From Dysosmobacter segnis (lineage in GTDB: Bacteria > Bacillota > Clostridia > Oscillospirales > Oscillospiraceae): a stretch of DNA of 60,670 nucleotides. This document shows positions 60,062-60,670 of this stretch, piece by piece. The notes under the pieces are model-generated. The model was not told where the DNA came from, made no database searches, and worked only from the letters and a program-made list of their open reading frames with translations. Location: the NCBI RefSeq assembly GCF_014297285.1, contig NZ_JACOQI010000019.1:1-60670 (forward strand). The letters are read 5' to 3'. Made by a program: the position numbers and the translations under genes. Within the stretch, counting starts at the first letter, position 1, and each line of letters opens with the position of its first letter.

Positions 60062-60137
60062 GCTAATGTAGCTCAGTCGGTAGAGCAGCTGATTCGTAAT
60101 CAGCAGGTCGTGTGTTCGAGTCACATCATTAGCTCCA
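60062..60137 (+). tRNA. tRNA-Thr (anticodon CGT)
   Basis: Full cloverleaf: acceptor GCTAATG/CATTAGC, D-arm GCTC/GAGC, anticodon stem GCTGA/TCAGC with loop TTCGTAA, T-arm GTGTG-TTCGAGT-CACAT, and an encoded CCA end. It decodes ACG. Confidence 0.95.
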
Positions 60138-60175
60138 GAAAACAGCGGAAATCGAATGATTTCCGCTGTTTTCAT
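60137..60175 (+). terminator. Hairpin after tRNA-Thr
   Basis: GAAAACAGCGGAAATC pairs perfectly with GATTTCCGCTGTTTTC around GAAT. Confidence 0.7.
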
Positions 60176-60193
60176 GACTTTTAAGAAAAGTCT

Positions 60194-60301
60194 TGACCCA
60201 CACAAATTGCGGTTATTCCTCACGCCGAAGGCATTTTTCTTCGACGCTTTTCAAAAATTACCGTCTGGAAACACCGGCTTGACCCACACCGTGACCCACA
60301 C
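60194..60301. repeat. Three direct repeats of TGACCCACAC
   Basis: Copies at 60194-60203, 60280-60289 and 60292-60301, with an inverted GACCCACA at 60372-60379. Position beside a tyrosine integrase suggests arm-type integrase or excisionase sites. Confidence 0.55.
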
Positions 60302-60325
60302 AACGAAATGCGCAGAAAGATTCAA

Positions 60326-60364
60326 AGAGCACCGGAGAGGAAACCGTTTCCTTTCCGGTGCTCT
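60326..60364 (-). terminator. Terminator of the integrase gene
   Basis: A 19-bp stem with one G-U pair (AGAGCACCGGAGAGGAAAC and complement) 15 bp beyond the integrase stop. Confidence 0.75.
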
Positions 60365-60379
60365 GCTTGCCTGTGGGTC

Positions 60380-60670
60380 TTATCGAATCTGTGCCATGAA
60401 ACTGCCCATTTTCTCCGCAGCCTTTTGCTGCATCTGCCGAGTGGCGTGGGTGTAGGTGCGGAGTGTGAATCCGGCGTCATAGTGGCCGAGCATACTGCTG
60501 ACGGTTTTGACGTCCACGCCATTTTGCAGTGCCAGCGTTGCGAAGGTATGTCGGAGATCATGAAAGCGGATATGCTCCAGTCCCGCGTCCTTGAGGATTT
60601 TCTTATGAAGGTTTACCACCGAGTCTGGGTGGTACATTTCTCCTGTTCTGCTGGACGGGAACATCCACGG
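60380..60670 (-). CDS. Tyrosine recombinase/integrase, 5' part outside window
   Basis: The last 97 or so codons are visible. They contain the catalytic box HDLRHTFATLALQNG (His-x2-Arg), LGHYDAGFTLRTYTH (second His and the Tyr nucleophile) and a helical tail. This is the phage/ICE integrase class of Firmicutes. It lies next to tRNA-Thr, so the element beyond the window edge is probably integrated at this tRNA. Confidence 0.92.
   Translation of the reverse strand, partial: PWMFPSSRTGEMYHPDSVVNLHKKILKDAGLEHIRFHDLRHTFATLALQNGVDVKTVSSMLGHYDAGFTLRTYTHATRQMQQKAAEKMGSFMAQIR

Noticed and set aside
59981..60223. 80-codon minus ORF across tRNA-Thr
   Set aside because: Classic spurious peptide from reading a tRNA in antisense (contains THDLLITNQLLYRLSY).

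Overview
The window looks like chromosome from an endospore-forming gut Clostridium, most likely an Oscillospiraceae relative. This is inferred from gene content: an orphan SpoVAF-type germination protein, MutS2, class II GalT, a YesM/YesN-type two-component pair, DUF3793 and DUF3842 proteins, Rrf2, and the clear GC richness outside a few AT-rich inserts. No plasmid, phage structural, conjugation, rRNA or CRISPR genes were seen.

Layout. (1) 1-3494: the 5' part of a very large secreted beta-helix surface protein, preceded by a zinc-ribbon repeat protein. (2) About 4790-18500: an accessory island. It holds a small serine resolvase divergent from a Cro-like repressor with paired operators, a WYL regulator, an XRE plus ImmA-like protease pair, a zinc-ribbon protein, a sigma-region-4-like protein, a highly structured non-coding stretch (9144-9523), a DinG/XPD-type helicase with a 49-residue partner, a three-gene large serine recombinase cassette, a metallophosphoesterase, and an AT-rich DUF4209 protein with a HEPN-like RNxxxH motif. 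A tandem 178-bp structured repeat follows. (3) 19046-22062: a metNIQ methionine importer operon whose leader encodes a methionine-rich peptide before an intrinsic terminator. (4) 22399-27836: flavodoxin, DUF3793, an AraC regulator, BrnQ and a SpoVAF-family protein. (5) 28192-42682: a galactose regulon: MglBAC importer, response regulator and sensor kinase, two further sugar-binding proteins, then galK-galT-galE-galM. (6) 43000-50528: beta-carbonic anhydrase, a LysM/5'-nucleotidase-domain protein with a structured leader, then a MoxR-DUF58-membrane protein-lipoprotein-DUF3842-ECF-S operon. (7) 50638-56095: decayed genes, a lipoprotein, a YqzL-like microprotein, RecO and MutS2. (8) 56167-60670: a VWA/AAA+ pair, an Rrf2 regulator, an AT-rich gap, tRNA-Thr(CGT) beside a decayed tRNA copy, and the 3' part of a tyrosine integrase marking another integrated element.

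How it works together. The galactose block reads as one unit: uptake by MglBAC, extracellular sensing through binding proteins and the kinase, and the complete Leloir pathway. The metNIQ leader suggests ribosome-mediated attenuation by methionine supply. The recombinase island carries several regulatory layers (operator pairs, a protease/repressor pair, a hairpin over a ribosome binding site) and a candidate defence gene at its recombinase end.

The most novel-looking signals are the Met-rich attenuator, the roughly 380-nt structured RNA candidate at 9144-9523, and the duplicated structured unit at 18518-18871. All structure calls were made by eye and no searches were run.
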